NCBI GenBank assembly: GCA_911728455.2
Contig: OU452235.1
Location: forward strand, 11,022,634 to 11,086,633
Source: Marthasterias glacialis
Lineage: Eukaryota > Echinodermata > Asteroidea > Forcipulatida > Asteriidae
DNA length: 64,000 nucleotides
Direction of reading: 5' to 3'
Below, in pieces: positions 1 through 13,654 of this stretch (position 1 is its first letter; the number at the start of each line of letters is the position of its first letter). The notes beneath the pieces were generated by a model, which was given only the letters and a program-made list of their open reading frames with translations, was not told the DNA's origin and did no database searches. A program made the position numbers and the translations under genes.

Positions 1-602
1 ATCCGTGAAATGGCTTGAGACAGATAAATTTTCCGGGCCGTTTAGTGCCATTCCGCATCACCCTCGAATCACGAAAACGAGTTTAGTTTAAATTCAATTT
101 GGTAATTTATTCTAAATTCAATTGCCAAAATGTTATGTTGTTTTATGTTATTTTATGTAAATTATCGCGACTGGTTCTCTGTTAATTTTTCGCCTGGCAA
201 TTAATCATAAATTCCTGAATCTCCGTACAGCAATCCAGCACACAATAATACTGTGTTACGTATAGGTCCTAATATTCATCATTGGTTTTCAGTTGTATAA
301 TACAAGGTGTAAGGAAATCTCTACATCAATGATAAGACTACTACAGAGAACAAAGACATAGAAGTCCTTGCACGGTTGATTGTTTTTAGAGCTGGGTTTT
401 TTTTGTGAGAGTACGTGGTATTCTGAAATGAAGACTAATAAACACATAACCGTTACATTGAAATTGCTATACAAGAACTCTGAATGACCCCTACACAAAC
501 CAAAGTCTCATAAAATAATGAATGAGGTAATCGCCTATAAAAACGAAACTGGCGAGAAAAATAATATGAGCAGCGGCCACCAGGTAGCCGTAATGTTTGC
601 CT

Positions 603-610
603 TTCCCACG
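603..610 (-). promoter_or_regulatory. Perfect Su(H)/RBPJ-type site
   Basis: The minus strand reads CGTGGGAA, the high-affinity consensus of the Notch effector CSL (Su(H)/RBPJ). It lies about 2.3 kb upstream of the HES gene 1 start codon. A single 8-mer can occur by chance; its weight comes from seven further copies around the two HES genes. Confidence 0.4.
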
Positions 611-1339
611 CTATTGTTAGTCGATAGTTAAGATAACTAAAGGGTCCTTCAAGGGCATGAGTGTATGTAGTATGTACAGGTGTGCAAAGTGATATACCCG
701 TCGAGGCGGGGCCTTGATCCGATTCGCCATTTACCCGTAGCTACCTGGTGCCAGGTTAGTAACTTGGTAACATACAGACTAAATAAACATTGCCCGTCTT
801 TTAAAGTGACACTCCGTTCAAATCAATTCGAGTTCGTAAGTATTTCCAAACTTGATATCATAAAAATAAAGAGAAGGTAGGAAACAGGTAAACGATAAAA
901 GAGTGTTTTTTAATTTGAACCCTTATGTCGAGAGGAAATGAAAATGGGTTGTAGGCTACGCACTGAGCTAATTCACGAAAACCGTAACGCGTCATCAAGA
1001 ACGGTCTGTTCACAGAAAAACGTTTCTTGAAGCATGCTTGGACAATAATTTATCAATTAATTTATCGCACAGCTGTGACATTTTGACCAACTGTTAACTG
1101 TTGGCTCCAGTTGCAGACATCAAGGCACTGGCTCTTGTGACATGAAGTATAAGAAGACAAATTGAAAATAGAGCTTCAATTTGGCGCTATATACAAGTAA
1201 GTCTCAGTCGTGGGTATTTGAAAATTGTTTGGAATCTTGGATTCTGATATACATTGCTTTAAATCGTCAATGAAACCATGATGAAACACGTTCGCGCATT
1301 TAAACGGAGCCCAACTTCCAGGAATCACGCCGCCACTTG

Positions 1340-1512
1340 TAAAACTCCCGGGTCAGACTTGACCCGAATTCCGGCTCAAAATGACCAAGAAATGGGTCAA
1401 ACCAAAGCAGAATCTGAGTTAAAATCCCAGTTAGAAACCCGTTTCCGGGTCATCCTGACCCGGAAATGGGTCAGGCCCCCTGGTACCCGGATTCTGGGTC
1501 CATTCTCACCGG
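1340..1512. repeat. Short self-complementary repeat rich in GGGTCA/TGACCC words
   Basis: Within about 170 bp the words GGGTCA and TGACCC(GG) recur in both orientations, giving several short hairpin options. It looks like a decayed palindromic element or low-order repeat. Family unknown; no target duplication recognised. Confidence 0.35.
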
Positions 1513-2199
1513 GTGTTTCTGGAGTACATGTACTATATAGGCCTACTACAAAACTTCAGAGTATTTTGCATTTTACTGTCTTGATATGGTTACATTATTT
1601 TATTTTATTAATTTTTATTTTAATGCGTGTGTTCTTATTTGTCGCCATTTGCAGTTCACATTTACGAGAGCTAAGTAAGAACGAATCATTAGTCAATTCG
1701 TTGATTGCAATTTGTAACAATTTGGGGTTTGTTTCGAATTATTAAGCAAACTACCAGAAAAAAAGTGCTTAATGTTAAAACCAAATTGAAACTTTACTGT
1801 CACAGATTTATACATCCATGATGCAACTGCCAACTGTATTATTTAATAGTTGGCATTTCCCCCCCTTCGGTAACGATTTACATAGGAAACATAAAAAGAA
1901 ACATTTATGTTTCAATTATCTGTTTTCGTGGCTTACCCATCAAAATCCGCTGCTGATTCTTTCACTAACTAAATGTAAAAAAAAAAAGTTATGGAATTTC
2001 AACCACGAATTCCTTTACAGGAAAAATCAGAGCCTTCACTCACTTGCCGCGGTTAACCGGATAACCTTTCCACCAGAAAGATTTGGCTCTCACACGGATT
2101 AAGGAAGCAGACTTTAGATATTAATCCCCTAGATTTGTGGAGTTTATCTCATTTACAACCTTTGACAGTCTGGCTGTCTATGAGGGTATAATACACTTT

Positions 2200-2886
2200 G
2201 AGCAAGGACAAAAGCCACGTTGGTGCCACGGGCCGGTACACCTCAAAGGCTCTAGTTGACACGCTCGAATGGCCCTGACAAAAGCGCTGGCGCGTGTATT
2301 ACCACAGGTATACCACTAACAAACCAAGGCCTAACACCTGGGCCGAGACAAACAACGCGGCATTGTTATAAATCCATTGATAAACCATGTTGCCACAAAA
2401 ACCTTGGACGAATCAGCCGCGGCGTGGCAGACCCACTTGGAGACACGCTACAAGAGGCCTAATCCACTAGCGGCCAATCACGAGGGGCGACTGTTCCGTG
2501 TACGGTGGAGACAGGACCCTTTTTTCGGCTGCTCTTGTTTCGGCCTTGCGTGTGGCCAAATCAGCCCTGATACCGTGAATGCGTAGGAATTCAGGTAGAG
2601 CGAAGCGTGGGAAAAGTCGCCAGCCTGACTTCACACGGGCAAGATTTGGAAAGACAGGAGCTTATGAAAGAACCTTTGGTTTTAGGGGAGGCCGTCGTGT
2701 GGGCCAACGGCACGCACTCCTTTATTCGCACCGCTCACTCGTGGTAGATCCTGTGGCCACATTCCGATACATGCGTCAGGTGAATCACTTTCAAGTAAAT
2801 ACTACACAGCAAAATTATGTTTTGAGAACAAAGTGTTAATATTTATTCAGGGAAATCAACTAGATGACAACTCGTCGAGTTGAACG
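2200..2886 (+). promoter_or_regulatory. Putative promoter / 5' UTR of HES gene 1
   Basis: GC-richer than the flanks. It contains a perfect CSL site CGTGGGAA at 2606-2613, about 280 bp before the start codon, a CCAAT word at about 2474, and a CACGAG box (class C/N-box type, bound by HES proteins) at 2479-2484. CSL activation combined with HES autorepression is the usual logic for this gene family. No clear TATA box was seen, and the transcription start cannot be placed from sequence alone. Confidence 0.5.
2606..2613 (+). promoter_or_regulatory. Perfect Su(H)/RBPJ site in HES gene 1 promoter
   Basis: CGTGGGAA followed by AA, matching the extended CSL consensus, 273 bp before the start codon of the plus-strand HES gene. 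Position and match support a direct Notch input, as known for HES genes in flies and vertebrates. Confidence 0.55.
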
Positions 2887-5800
2887 ATGGCAGCGGACAA
2901 AACGTCGAAAAGTCAAGAAAAACGAAAGGTAATTTAAATCCTATTTCTGTTTCAACAATTAAACATAAATATTATATTTTGTCTTAATTTTGGAAAGGGG
3001 AGACAACCACTTTTCCTTGATCATTAAATCTTGTCCAAAATCATGGACTCGTTGAATAATAACCTATTACTTGCCAATGTTATGTTAATAATGTGTGAAT
3101 GAACGGAAATTGTAGACAACTTTTTAACAGCTGCAGGTTGTTAAGACAGGTGTCAGTCGCGTGCTTGAGTCACGAATCGTGTAAGATACCCATAGAGCGA
3201 TTTAACAGTCTTGGCATTATTTTTATTCCTGAAATGGCTTCAGCAACTTGATTTCTGTGAAGAGGGGTCTTTCCATCAGAAAATCGGAAATTCCATGAGA
3301 ATTATTTTAGGGGCTCGGCCCACCTAAAGGTCAAGACCAGAGAGGGCAACCATGAGAGGTACCGCGGGTAGCTAGCTGCCTTCTAACTGGGCCTGGTGCC
3401 TGGGACGCCCTTTCTCATTAGACAAGGGAACACCACTTGTTTTTTAAAGAGTCAGTGAGCCAACCTATAAGAGTATTCGTCTTTGTTTCGGTAGCAATTA
3501 TTTTGTGGAGATTTTAAGAATATTTCATTTTAAATATGAGAAACAATTTAACTAAAAATGTGATATTTTGGAGTCGGAGTTTAGCGGGCATGGCAATCTG
3601 TTCTACTGCATCTAGGCCTAAACAAAAGTCAAAATTTTGTCTCTTGAAACAACCTATAAACTTGCGTGTTGATCAATGTCAATTTTTTGTTAATTGATTT
3701 CCTTTTTTTATTTTTTTATTCTTCAAGCTCGCTATTTCGTTTATATTATTTTTACTAAATAACTTATTAGTTAATTAGTATGTTAGTTGATCATAATTTT
3801 ACAATGAACTGAATTATTTATTTTTATTTCAGTTGTTATTTGTCTTCTCATTAACTTGATACTTCAGGTGTGCTAAGGCCAGAGGTCAATTCAATTGAGT
3901 CTTGTGACTACTAAAGTGGATTGAAATTACTTTTGAATCCTTTGAAACCATGTTAGTTTAACCGCTTCTTCAAATGTTTTTCCCGCTCCGGGCATGCGTC
4001 TGAGCATAGAGCAAAGTCCTGGCTCTAAAGTCGGGGTTAATTGTTAATTTTTTTCAACTATTTATATTCCTTTGTTGTAGTCCTCTAAACCGTTAATGGA
4101 GAAGAGAAGACGGGCTCGCATCAATGAGTGTCTGTCAAAGCTTCAATCTATACTGGAGGTGGTCAACGGTCAGACAGAGGTTTGTTTTCAAATTAGGTTT
4201 AAATTATAATTCTATTCAATAAATAACTGTTACATTTTGGCTGCTATGCAATGCATTGTTCTACGCTCAGCTTTGTTTTTCCTTCTCACACTTTAAAGAA
4301 GATCTACAAGTATGAATCAGCAATACAGTGTAGTGTATTCACCTTTACACGACATGCTGATTTCTGGAGAATATTTATTTTAAGTCATTGCAACAAAGTA
4401 TACAATTACTTTAAAGTGCATTCGTGTAGTTCATTCACCTTTTTGACATGTTGATTTTACACTTCACCTTATGAGGCCTGACGTATCTCTCAAAAGACCA
4501 TCCTACTGTTGTTGAAGTCAAGGCCTGGTGCATAGAATTCGATAACCCTTAACACGCTCACGAAATACGAGTTCACAGAGATTGAACAAAGATTTGATTA
4601 AGTGATTCAAGATTAGGATTTATTGCAATTCTCCAGATACATGACCCCCCCCCCAAAAAAAAAGGGGGGGGGTAAAAAATAATGTACAATAGGTGAATGT
4701 ATAATTATAATATGTAATTTAAATCAATGAGTAAACGTGTGTCAAAGGTCAAACATCTCCGTGGCAACTTCTAGAAAACATAAACTTTCAGATTTACCTA
4801 CGATTATTTTTAATTTATTAATAAGCGTTTCAGATATTATCATAGCACCCTCTCCCGAGGCCTAATTGATTCACAGTGTTTACCCTCGTGATTTATCCAT
4901 TTCGTCTCTTTATCTCTCTCAGACACCTGGCGGCCATTCGAAAAGAGAGAAGGCAGAAATTCTGGAGCAGACTGTTCAGCTAGTAAAACACCTTCGACAC
5001 CAAGAACAAGGAGGTAAGTGTGTTATTAACACAGCTGCCGTTTGAACTTTCTTCCAATGAAATTCATTTGATGTTAATAAAATGGGGAAAGTTGTGCGAT
5101 ACAATTTTTGATTAAATAAACTTCACCACTTCTTATAGTTATTATAAGAGGTCCTGATGATAAGCAAAAATAAATCATTATGCAATACTCATTAGGCGGC
5201 AGCGAGATTAGAAGAGATTGGGGCGTGTCGTGGCCGAGTGGTTAGTGTGTCGGACTCAAGCTCCGGTGGCTGAGTCATCGGTGTGTGGGTTCGAGTCCCG
5301 GTCATGACGCTTGTGTCCTTGAGCAAGGCACTTAACCATAATTGCTCCGTAAAAGTTGGGAAGGTAGAGCCTTCTGCTCTACCAGCCAGGCTTCTGATAG
5401 ATGATACCTAAGCCTACATCCTTAAAGGGGGTTACCCTGTTTCAGCCCCAGGAGTAGGTGGCAATGGCCCCTGGGAAAAACAGTTGATTTGTAGCCCACA
5501 CTTCGAGTGGCTTACTGGCCTTGTGTGTCATGGCGACTTCCATAAAAAATATTTAAAAAATTAAAAAGTTGCTTCTGATTTAACAGTATGTGCATGACAT
5601 TGGTAAGATAAAATGTTCACAGATTTACACAATAGTTTACGTGATATAGTCGTTTTGTGGTCAATGTCATGGTGTAAAACCACCCTTGAAATATGTTTGC
5701 GTGAAATGCAGTTTTTGAGAACTGGTTTAGGTTAAAATAAATAGTTTGATCTTCGCGAGTCCGAAATTCGATGTTTAAAAACAATGAAAACAGTCACGTG

Positions 5801-8769
5801 TATTTTCTATCTTTCTCTCTTTTTTCTCGTGTCTCCGATGACCGATATAATGCAATGAGCTTAAATTTTCACAGGGTGGTTATTTCATGTACATTTTGGG
5901 TCAATCAAAGTGCGGATACTGGTCTTTGACAATGACCAATGTTGGTAGGTCGTGTGCTTTAAGCGAGGTGGTTATAATGACGAACTACACGAGGCTCTCT
6001 CAGTGTTTAGTTTTCTTGCTCTTGTCAGGGTTGGCTTAATCTAAATCACGTACCCCCTCAAAATGAGCAACACGAGCCACGCAATACTAAACTACATTGG
6101 GATTTAACTGATTAAATTTATCATGGATTTATCGAGGGGACGTTGTTTTGTTTGCCTAGCTTTCTTGATTACATACCCTTAGTCCCGATTAGTAGATAAC
6201 AAAATGTTATACACCTACTAGTGAAGATAGACCTTAACTCTTTGCACGATTATAGAAAAATAATAGTCGTTGTATAACTTCAGTTAAAGTATGGAACTTG
6301 TCAACTTGTTTGCCACGCTCGGTGCCCGGTGCAACTATTTTGCATTTACCTTTTTTAGTTTTTTGTAGCGAATTATATATATATATGTATATTTTAAACT
6401 TTAAACTAAACATTATTTTGGTTAGAAAGAAGGGGGTTAATTGGGAGGGGGTGGAGGGGGCGAGGGTTGGACAGGTCAACGTACACAACACTTGTACAGA
6501 CATGCAACTTTTCCGCGTTTGTGAAAAACCTCGCCGTTCATGAAAAATCTGTGTTTGAAAAATAAGTCCTGCTAAATTAAAAACACAACTATCGCACGTG
6601 AGTTAAAAAAAAACACATACAAGTCATATACTAAAAGATGATATCGACGGATAAAGTCTGGCTCCGCGGTAGTTTACATGTGCACAGGCATTACACAGTC
6701 TAGACATAGACACAATGCTCCTTGTACAGCATACATTCTACTGTACATGTGCAGAGACTAGCTCCAGAGTTTTTCTATTTATGCTTCACGTGTTGGGATG
6801 CGGCGGGAAACAGACCTTTTGAGATTTTTTTTATCTGCATCTTCGCATCTTCGCATCAACTTGAAATAAAACGGAAAGAAAATGCATCATTGGTCGCAAT
6901 GGAGGCAAAGATCTGAAGAAAACTGTCAATAAAAGGCATAAAGATCACAATGGATGGAAATTAAATTGGTAGGAAAAGCAGGTTGACGAAATTCCTCTTG
7001 CTGAAGTTGTTCAAAACTTGACTGGCCAGTCATGATGGCGTGTTGCTGTGCAAATGTGAGCATTGTAATTGTTCATTGAATTATTAATAAACAATGGATC
7101 AGAAACGAAAGCATTTTGATGACAAAATTGCAGTATGGGTTCTTCCCATTGCATAATCTATCGCAAATTGTGGGTCAACACACACAAATGTATTTATTTA
7201 TTTATTTTTATTTTTTTGCATTCAACATAAAATTCTTATTTTTTTTTAAGCCTCTATAGCAGGCCCCCGTTAAACAATTGTTAAACATCATATTGGCACC
7301 TGCATTTAGAAACGTGCACTGAAACTATTAGCTTGTCGATAATTTTCCTCTTTTTGGGGAGTTGGTGAGTTGCATGCCTGACTTGTATGATACTATCGAA
7401 CAAGCCAACAACGATTATAGTGATTACGATGTTGATAAGAGTAAAATAAATTGTTTTCTTCTTTTTTTTCTCCGTAAAATTAATCTCTGGTACACGTGCC
7501 CTATTTTGCAATAGTTATTTTTTACTGTAGTTGCAAGTAGAACTCGCATGTCCAGCGGACAAGCGGCTGGAGTTGGGAGGTGTATCACCATGTTCAATCC
7601 TTCATGAATTTTTATACTATTTTGACACAGGGCATACACGTGAGGTCCTCCCACTTGCACAGTACAGGGCTGGTTTTAACGAGTGTCTCAATGAAGTAAG
7701 TCGATTTATGGACGTCAACGAGCGCGCCCTCAATGCCGAAACACGAGCAGGACTTCTCAACCACCTTGCCTCATCGATGCGGACGCCTGCGTCGCAGAGC
7801 AGCGGTGTCGGCACGGGTAGCAGTGGATGGAACACCGGACAGTTCGTTCAGAGTCCGAGGAAAGCTACACTACCAGAGGATCGGACAGATGGCCGGGGCG
7901 TGTCGACCGTGGACCGCCGTGGAAGCACGGCGGTCCAACCAGTCAATCCCATGCCACCACCTGCCCCTGTAACGCCCTCACACGTAAGTGCAGCGTCAGC
8001 TTCGAACTTTCCTATCAGAAACTCTTCTTCGCTTAACATAAATACAACATCACCACCAACGCAGCACCCTCTCAGGATGGGTCAGCCGCAGAAATCACCC
8101 GTAATTATACCTGCAACTGCCTCACACGGGGTGGCACTACCGATAAATCTACAGTCGCCACCAGCGGGTCACATCGCTGTCGTCCTACCGGCACACTTAT
8201 TGGGTTCTTTCGTCAGTGGGCAGGTCGCCACTGGTCAACTTATTCCCTTATATCAGCAACAGGGTAGCACCCCCGTCGCCAGTCAACGAGCACCGAGCTC
8301 GGAGTCGGTGACTATTCCGCAAGGATCAAGTGCAATGTTTGTTCATACACCTGGACAGAATCGCGACGTAAATCACGTCGATCACCTCGTCGGCTCTTCA
8401 AACAACAGGGGAGGTCGTGTATTTATAGCGCCCAGCCCAGTTCCCGGATGTACTCCCAACATGGGGTCAACCAGTGTAAGAATGGAGGCCTCGTCCACAA
8501 CGAACCCAGAGAGACGGGTACCAGCTACAAATCCACCAATTGCGCCACCGGGAGTAGAAAACATGGACATGTCGCCCGCCAAAGGCACACCTGAGCATGG
8601 CATCATTTACGCTCCAGCATCGCTACCTATGCAGTTCTACGTTGCACCCTCTGCGTATGGTGGGGTAAGTGGCCCATTCTCGAATGGGCTCGCCTTAGCC
8701 AATCCACCGTCTTTGGATGCTATTGGAGCTCATTGGAGGCCATGGGGCTTAGAGCAGAATCAAAGATAA
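2887..8769 (+). CDS. HES-family bHLH-Orange transcriptional repressor (HES gene 1), four exons
   Basis: Exons 2887-2928, 4081-4179, 4923-5013 and 7631-8769 all have GT-AG junctions and join in frame to 456 residues. The basic region keeps the HES-defining proline (SSKPLMEKRRRARINECL, about residues 15-32). Helix-loop-helix follows to about residue 77 (SKREKAEILEQTVQLV). The Orange domain starts near residue 88 (QYRAGFNECLNEVSRFM). A long Pro/Ser/Thr-rich linker ends in the Groucho/TLE-binding tetrapeptide WRPW. In this family the protein dimerises, binds N/E-box DNA in the nucleus and represses neural or fate genes downstream of Notch. It is larger than HES1 (about 280 residues). WRPW is followed by seven residues (GLEQNQR), unlike the usual one or two. 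The start ATG is chosen because it opens the only exon that splices in phase to the basic region. Intron 3 carries a tRNA-SINE. Orthology within HES1/2/4 is not resolved. Confidence 0.93.
5220..5560 (+). repeat. tRNA-derived SINE in HES gene 1 intron 3
   Basis: Begins with a tRNA-like head (GTGGCCGAGTGGTTA as A box, GGGTTCGAGTCCC as B box), then the motif 'TGTCCTTGAGCAAGGCACTTAACCA', given here only as landmark words TGTCCTTGAGCAAGGC and CTTAACCATAATTGC, and ends in an A/T-rich tail. Related copies lie at 48858, 53338 and 56991 in the MIB2 gene. Confidence 0.75.
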
Positions 8770-9340
8770 ACAAAGTGATTGAGATTGAAGTCAGTCCATA
8801 ATCCGTCCAAATTACATCCGATTGTTTCAAATTTACAAAGTAAGGTAAAGCCGAAAAGTTCCACCTTAGATAAATACAAATTGATTCAACTATTGTAGTT
8901 TTGTCTAATGTTGAAGGATATTCAAGAAAACCTTAACTGTCAACATTTTAGCGATTATTTTTTTTGTGTCATAAAATCACGTCTGTAAACTTTCCTTTAA
9001 TGGAGAATAAAAATCACGTCTGTAAACTTTCCTTTAATGGAGAATAGATGCAGGAAAAATGTGGTATCTGGATAACAATTCGCCAATTCCAAGGGATGAA
9101 AGTCGGTATAAGATAATAACGTAATTTGAAAATTAATGTAGTTAATCAAAATGGATTTTTTCCCAATAATCATTACGTTCAATATGATACGTATAATAAT
9201 TAAAGCAACACATTCCGCCGTCTATGCAATTCCAATATTTATTGAATCGACTAAGGCTAAACAACCATAAGTTTCCCTCCTTGTTCTAAAGGTTGAATTC
9301 GACCGGTACTGAAGACAACACACACACAAAGTATCATGTG
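8770..9340. other. 3' flank / putative 3' UTR of HES gene 1
   Basis: No coding potential. Contains a 37 bp direct duplication (about 8971-9045; shared word CACGTCTGTAAACTTTCC) and several AATAAA-like words, so the polyadenylation site cannot be fixed. Confidence 0.4.
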
Positions 9341-9477
9341 GGGCCGGTTGCTTATGAAACGCCCTCTGTTGAAAATTTCACTTCTCATTGTTTTCACTGC
9401 ATTGTATTATACACATAGCAGTGAAAATAATGAGAAGTGAAATTTTCTACAGAGGGCGTTTCATAAGCAACCGGCCC
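9341..9477. mobile_element. Palindromic MITE, 137 bp
   Basis: The two halves are near-perfect inverted copies; the ends read GGGCCGGTTGCTTATGAAAC and its complement. This is a hairpin-type non-autonomous DNA element. No transposase, and family unknown. Confidence 0.7.
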
Positions 9478-12400
9478 AACCATGTAATTGCGCTCCTACA
9501 CAATGAAATAATGTCACTTAATGGACTCGGTCGACTTACACAAGAAAACACACACAAAACATCTTGAATTTTACTTGTGTAACATTTACGGTAAATTACA
9601 ATTACTTGTTCCTTCTTTTTTAATTGATAACTCCAATAATTGAAATTACACTTATTAAGTAATCTAAATAAATTAATCAGACGTTGATTTGAAAATGGCA
9701 TTTTGAAAACGAAAAACGCCCTCTCGTGTCAAAATGATTGTTCCGAGGCTTGCTGTGGTCGATTGAAGTGCAGTGAAATGTTTTTGCATTTTTATCAAAT
9801 CTATATAACTTTACTTTACGCAACTCAGTTACTTCTATTTCAGATAATTTATCAGATCGTTCTATTTTTCTGTAATACCATATCATTATAAAAGAGATAC
9901 TAACAAACGAACAATTTAAATAAAACTTTAAATTTATTACAAATCAGAAGAGCTTTGTAGTTTTGTTTGAGTGATTTGCGCAAGATACATGCAGTGCCGT
10001 ATGGAGGATTGCAAGAAGCAGTTCAAACCAACCCACAACCACCACACCCAAAGATACTGAAAAACAAAGACGGGTTTCTCTGTTGTTTTCTACCTCCATG
10101 CTCCAATGAAACTGTTTCCCCGGTGTAAAGTGGTTCTGCTTGATGGAGGGGGATTTGGTGAAAGGGAACACACAAATTATTGTCATATTAATTTGTTGGT
10201 AAAATCGAAGATTAAGGATAAATCACCAACCATAATTCACATACATATCCTACACCTATGATACATTGAAAACCCCAACCCGGTGTATTGGTGCTATTAA
10301 AATCAGTTTTCTCCCACCTCATCCTTACAACGCCAGCACGACTAATAAAAAGATAACTCTTTTATTTTTGTTGCGACAACCTTGTTTCAAAATTATTTTG
10401 AAGAGTTCTCCCACCAAACAAACCGCTGCCCCCTTTGCCGATTACATGTATTTTCTGGCAGCCTTTCCATTGCCCCTGTCCACCCCGCACGCGGCCTGTG
10501 CATTGGGCCCTTCCCAACGCCGAATTCCTTTACATCGCCCACGCGCAAATCAGACCATCGACTTCTTGCTGTTTTCACAATAAAAGGCTTCCCTCTGATA
10601 CCAGGTCTTATGCTTGTTAACCTTCCTAAAAATGATGATCAACCAGGTCCTATCAAAAGACCACCAATCGATGTTGCTTGTATCTTGCTCATTGATACTG
10701 CCGAATCCCCTTTTCCGAGGGGAATTGTCATGCCGGAGTTTCTCAACGGCTCACCCTTTAATCTCGTATGTGTTTCTTTTATTCCTTGCCGAAGACGAAA
10801 AAAATCGTGTTTTGATGTAGCTGATAAGAGGGGCTTAAGGATTAGTCAATATAGATTTACAGGTTGCTTCCATTTCCAGAGGGGTTGGTGGCAAAATGTT
10901 CAATCCTAACACCGTAAGGCTGTCTTGTCCATATTCTGGCTTAACACAAAATGGAGAGTAACGTCACAAAACAAAACAAAATTATTCCTATTGCATTCAC
11001 TTTATAAATTAATTTACATGTGAATAAATAACCAGTTCCTTGTCTCATTTCTCAAAACTAAGATATTTACATCATCATGATGGGGTTATTATGCAGAAAC
11101 TTAATACATGTACATGTATACTGGCTACACTTTAACGGAATGGACTTGACATTATTGCAACGAAGTTACCTCAATAGTACTCGTATGTCGACCTTAAAAA
11201 ATAATGAAATATGAATTATAAAGAGACAAAGACACACATAAATAGTGCCATTTGTGACATCTCAACATTTTGTACGTAGGCCTATAGGCCTATACGTATA
11301 CCTTTCGTGTATAAAACGACATCCTGAAGACAAAACCAAGCTATTAAGATGCAGTTTTGGAGGCTTTGGGCTCAACTCAAAGAATAACGAAAACTCATGT
11401 GAATTGTTTGAGAGAAAGCATTGCGGGAAAAGTTAAGTTACACGTTTAAGGCCTATATAACAAACTTTGGCTCAATTTTGAAATGTTCAATACAAACATA
11501 GTCGCTTCTAAACACGTAAGTAGAATTTCAACATGAGTGAGTCGTTATTTTATATAATTAAAATGAAAATGGTTATAGATTTTAGTAAAGAGCTTTGTCA
11601 ATTTGCGTACAAATTGTTGCACGGATTACCCCCTGGATCGGTAACGGCCGGGAGAATACCAGTCTTATCCTTAGTTAATTGTAAATAATTAAGTAGACGA
11701 GAGCTTGCATTCAAACTGGATTGGTCGAACAAGATCTTAGTCATATTCAAGCTATCTAAAACCAAATTCACTAATGACTAACCGCAATAAGTACACTTTC
11801 CGGTTTGGAGAAATTTATCGTCAGCCCCCATTGATTGGTAAGAGGAAAACGGGGTACTGTCTGCCAACCCCCACAACTACCCTCCTAGGAGAACAATTCA
11901 TAATGTTTAGGAAATAATTATGTTCTTTTGGGAAACACTGAGGAAAAACCAGATAGCTTCTGCAACACCCACGGGTTTTTTTCGGTTTTTTATGAAACTC
12001 TTATAAATCCCTTTTTAAGATACTCAAAAGGTGTTTCAAGTGGAATTAACACTAAGATTCTTCCCAAATCCAAAGGCCCAAGTGTAATTGTGTGTAAGGA
12101 ATCTTTCAGTTTGGGACAGTGTCACTTTTATACAGTATATTGAAGATCTCTATGCCTATTGTTTTGCTCATCTCCTACACGAAGCCCAAAACCAATCGAA
12201 CAAGATATCCGGCTAAGTCCGGCCCTATTGGCAAAACAAAGCCCTTGGGCAGAACAGCGGATCGAACCCGAGACTAAAGAAAGAATTGACTCGTTTGGGC
12301 GGGAGGGAGGAAATCCGAAGCGGGTGGCAACATTTCCCACCGATTTTTCCCGCTAAAAAAAACCCTTAGATCACATTGGGATGCCTCCATATTAATTTGT

Positions 12401-12650
12401 GCAAAGATGTACACACAAAAACACAAAGATAACTTTGTGCATGAAGCTGAGCCTGACCATGAACTGGGGCATGATGGCGAAAGTGAAAAAATTTGCAGAA
12501 CAAAAAGGAGATTGAAAAACTGACTTCATGTGTGTCAAATTTAAACACACAGAGTGTAATCTTGCTACATAGTGTATACTACCTATCACATCGTCTCGAA
12601 ATTGAATATAGTCAGTTGCACACAAGATTAAATAAGAACGTGTAGGGGTT
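9478..12650. other. Intergenic; no supported gene
   Basis: The longest frame (about 10382-10909, plus, 175 codons) has no recognisable domain, and overlapping frames of similar length suggest a chance low-stop stretch. The word TAGGCCTATAGGCCTATA-like at about 11277-11295 is a repeat of the 'aggccta' type common through the window. Confidence 0.4.
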
Positions 12651-12671
12651 CACACACACACACACACACAA
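12651..12671. repeat. (CA)n microsatellite
   Basis: About ten CA units in a row, followed by an A/C-rich stretch. Confidence 0.85.
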
Positions 12672-13654
12672 AACAAACAAAATGGACAGACACTCTCGAT
12701 TTGCTTTGTGTATAGCCTAATAAAAAAACTGAGGAGAAGAAAGTTTTCCTGGTGTGCATCACCTTCTAACAAAAAGTATGGGCACATTATGATGGCCAAC
12801 AACAACGCCAACCAAACCCGTTTGTTAATTTACTCCATTTTTACACTTCAATGTTTTGTGAACATCTCATCGATGTTTTGTGAACATCCTACATATTATT
12901 TTGATCACAACTCACCCTGTAACAAAAAATATATAATAATGTATACTACACAAACGTTTCACTTTGGGAAATATAATAGTGTTGCCCAAGTGCCAATTAA
13001 ACCATTTTCAGAGAAAAGAAGGCAAGCACTTTGTTCTTTGGTTCTGATCAAGTATCCTACTTCGGTCCTCTATTGTGACCCCATAAGGAATAAAATGAGA
13101 ACGTCTTCAATTCCATGTAATCAGCCTTGATAAAGACACAATCAGATTAATTGGGGACGTCTTGTAATTCCATCCTAATTTTATACGGCCATCCCAATGC
13201 TTCTCTTCTTTGCCTCTTGATTCTTATGAAGTCTTAATAGACGAGAGATGTTGCTTCAGTGTATGGGAAAGATACATGTTCATCCTTTAATCAATAAGGA
13301 TTTTGACAAGGGGATTTGAGATTAAGTCACTCCTGCCCAATCCGTTGTTATAGATTTTCCCCCCGAGGTTCGAGTTATTGGACCTATAATAGAACAGTGC
13401 AGACGTTCCTTCTCATTTTGCTGTAAATGAGATGTTTGCGGGTGATGATAAATATGCACAATATTTACATTTTTACTTCAAAACTTCGAATCTGAATATT
13501 GTACAGCACATATCAAATCATGATGTGGGATTTGCAAACATTAAAAGACGAAAAAACACTGTGACAGAGGTGGAATGTTAAAATTTTGAAATTACACTCG
13601 TGACATCGGTGATCGTACGGTGGAATAAAAGACAGGAAATTTTATACGGACATG
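12672..13654. other. Intergenic; nothing recognised
   Basis: AT-rich with one 140-codon plus frame (12708-13130) that contains an internal near-duplicate (the word ATGTTTTGTGAACATC occurs twice near 12850-12890) and no known domain. Not supported as a gene. Confidence 0.35.

Larger units (their letters stand above)
1..2200. other. Intergenic DNA upstream of HES gene 1; no gene seen
   Basis: AT-rich sequence with no open frame that resembles a known protein. The longest frame (about 1278-1745, 155 codons) has no recognisable motif and runs through a low-complexity, partly self-complementary stretch (1340-1510) in which words such as GGGTCA and TGACCC alternate, so I read it as repeat-derived. 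A perfect Su(H)-type word lies at 603-610 (see separate entry). Confidence 0.5.

Noticed and set aside
1278-1745. 155-codon open frame at the left as a gene
   Set aside because: Crosses a self-complementary repeat and ends in low-complexity hydrophobic sequence; no motif.
7531-7630. Upstream extension of HES gene 1 exon 4 starting at the acceptor at 7530
   Set aside because: Joining exon 3 at 7530/7531 puts the reading out of frame with the Orange domain. The CAG at 7628-7630 joins in frame.
10382-10909. 175-codon open frame between the HES genes as a gene
   Set aside because: No recognisable domain; overlapping frames of similar length on both strands; no convincing splice or promoter context.
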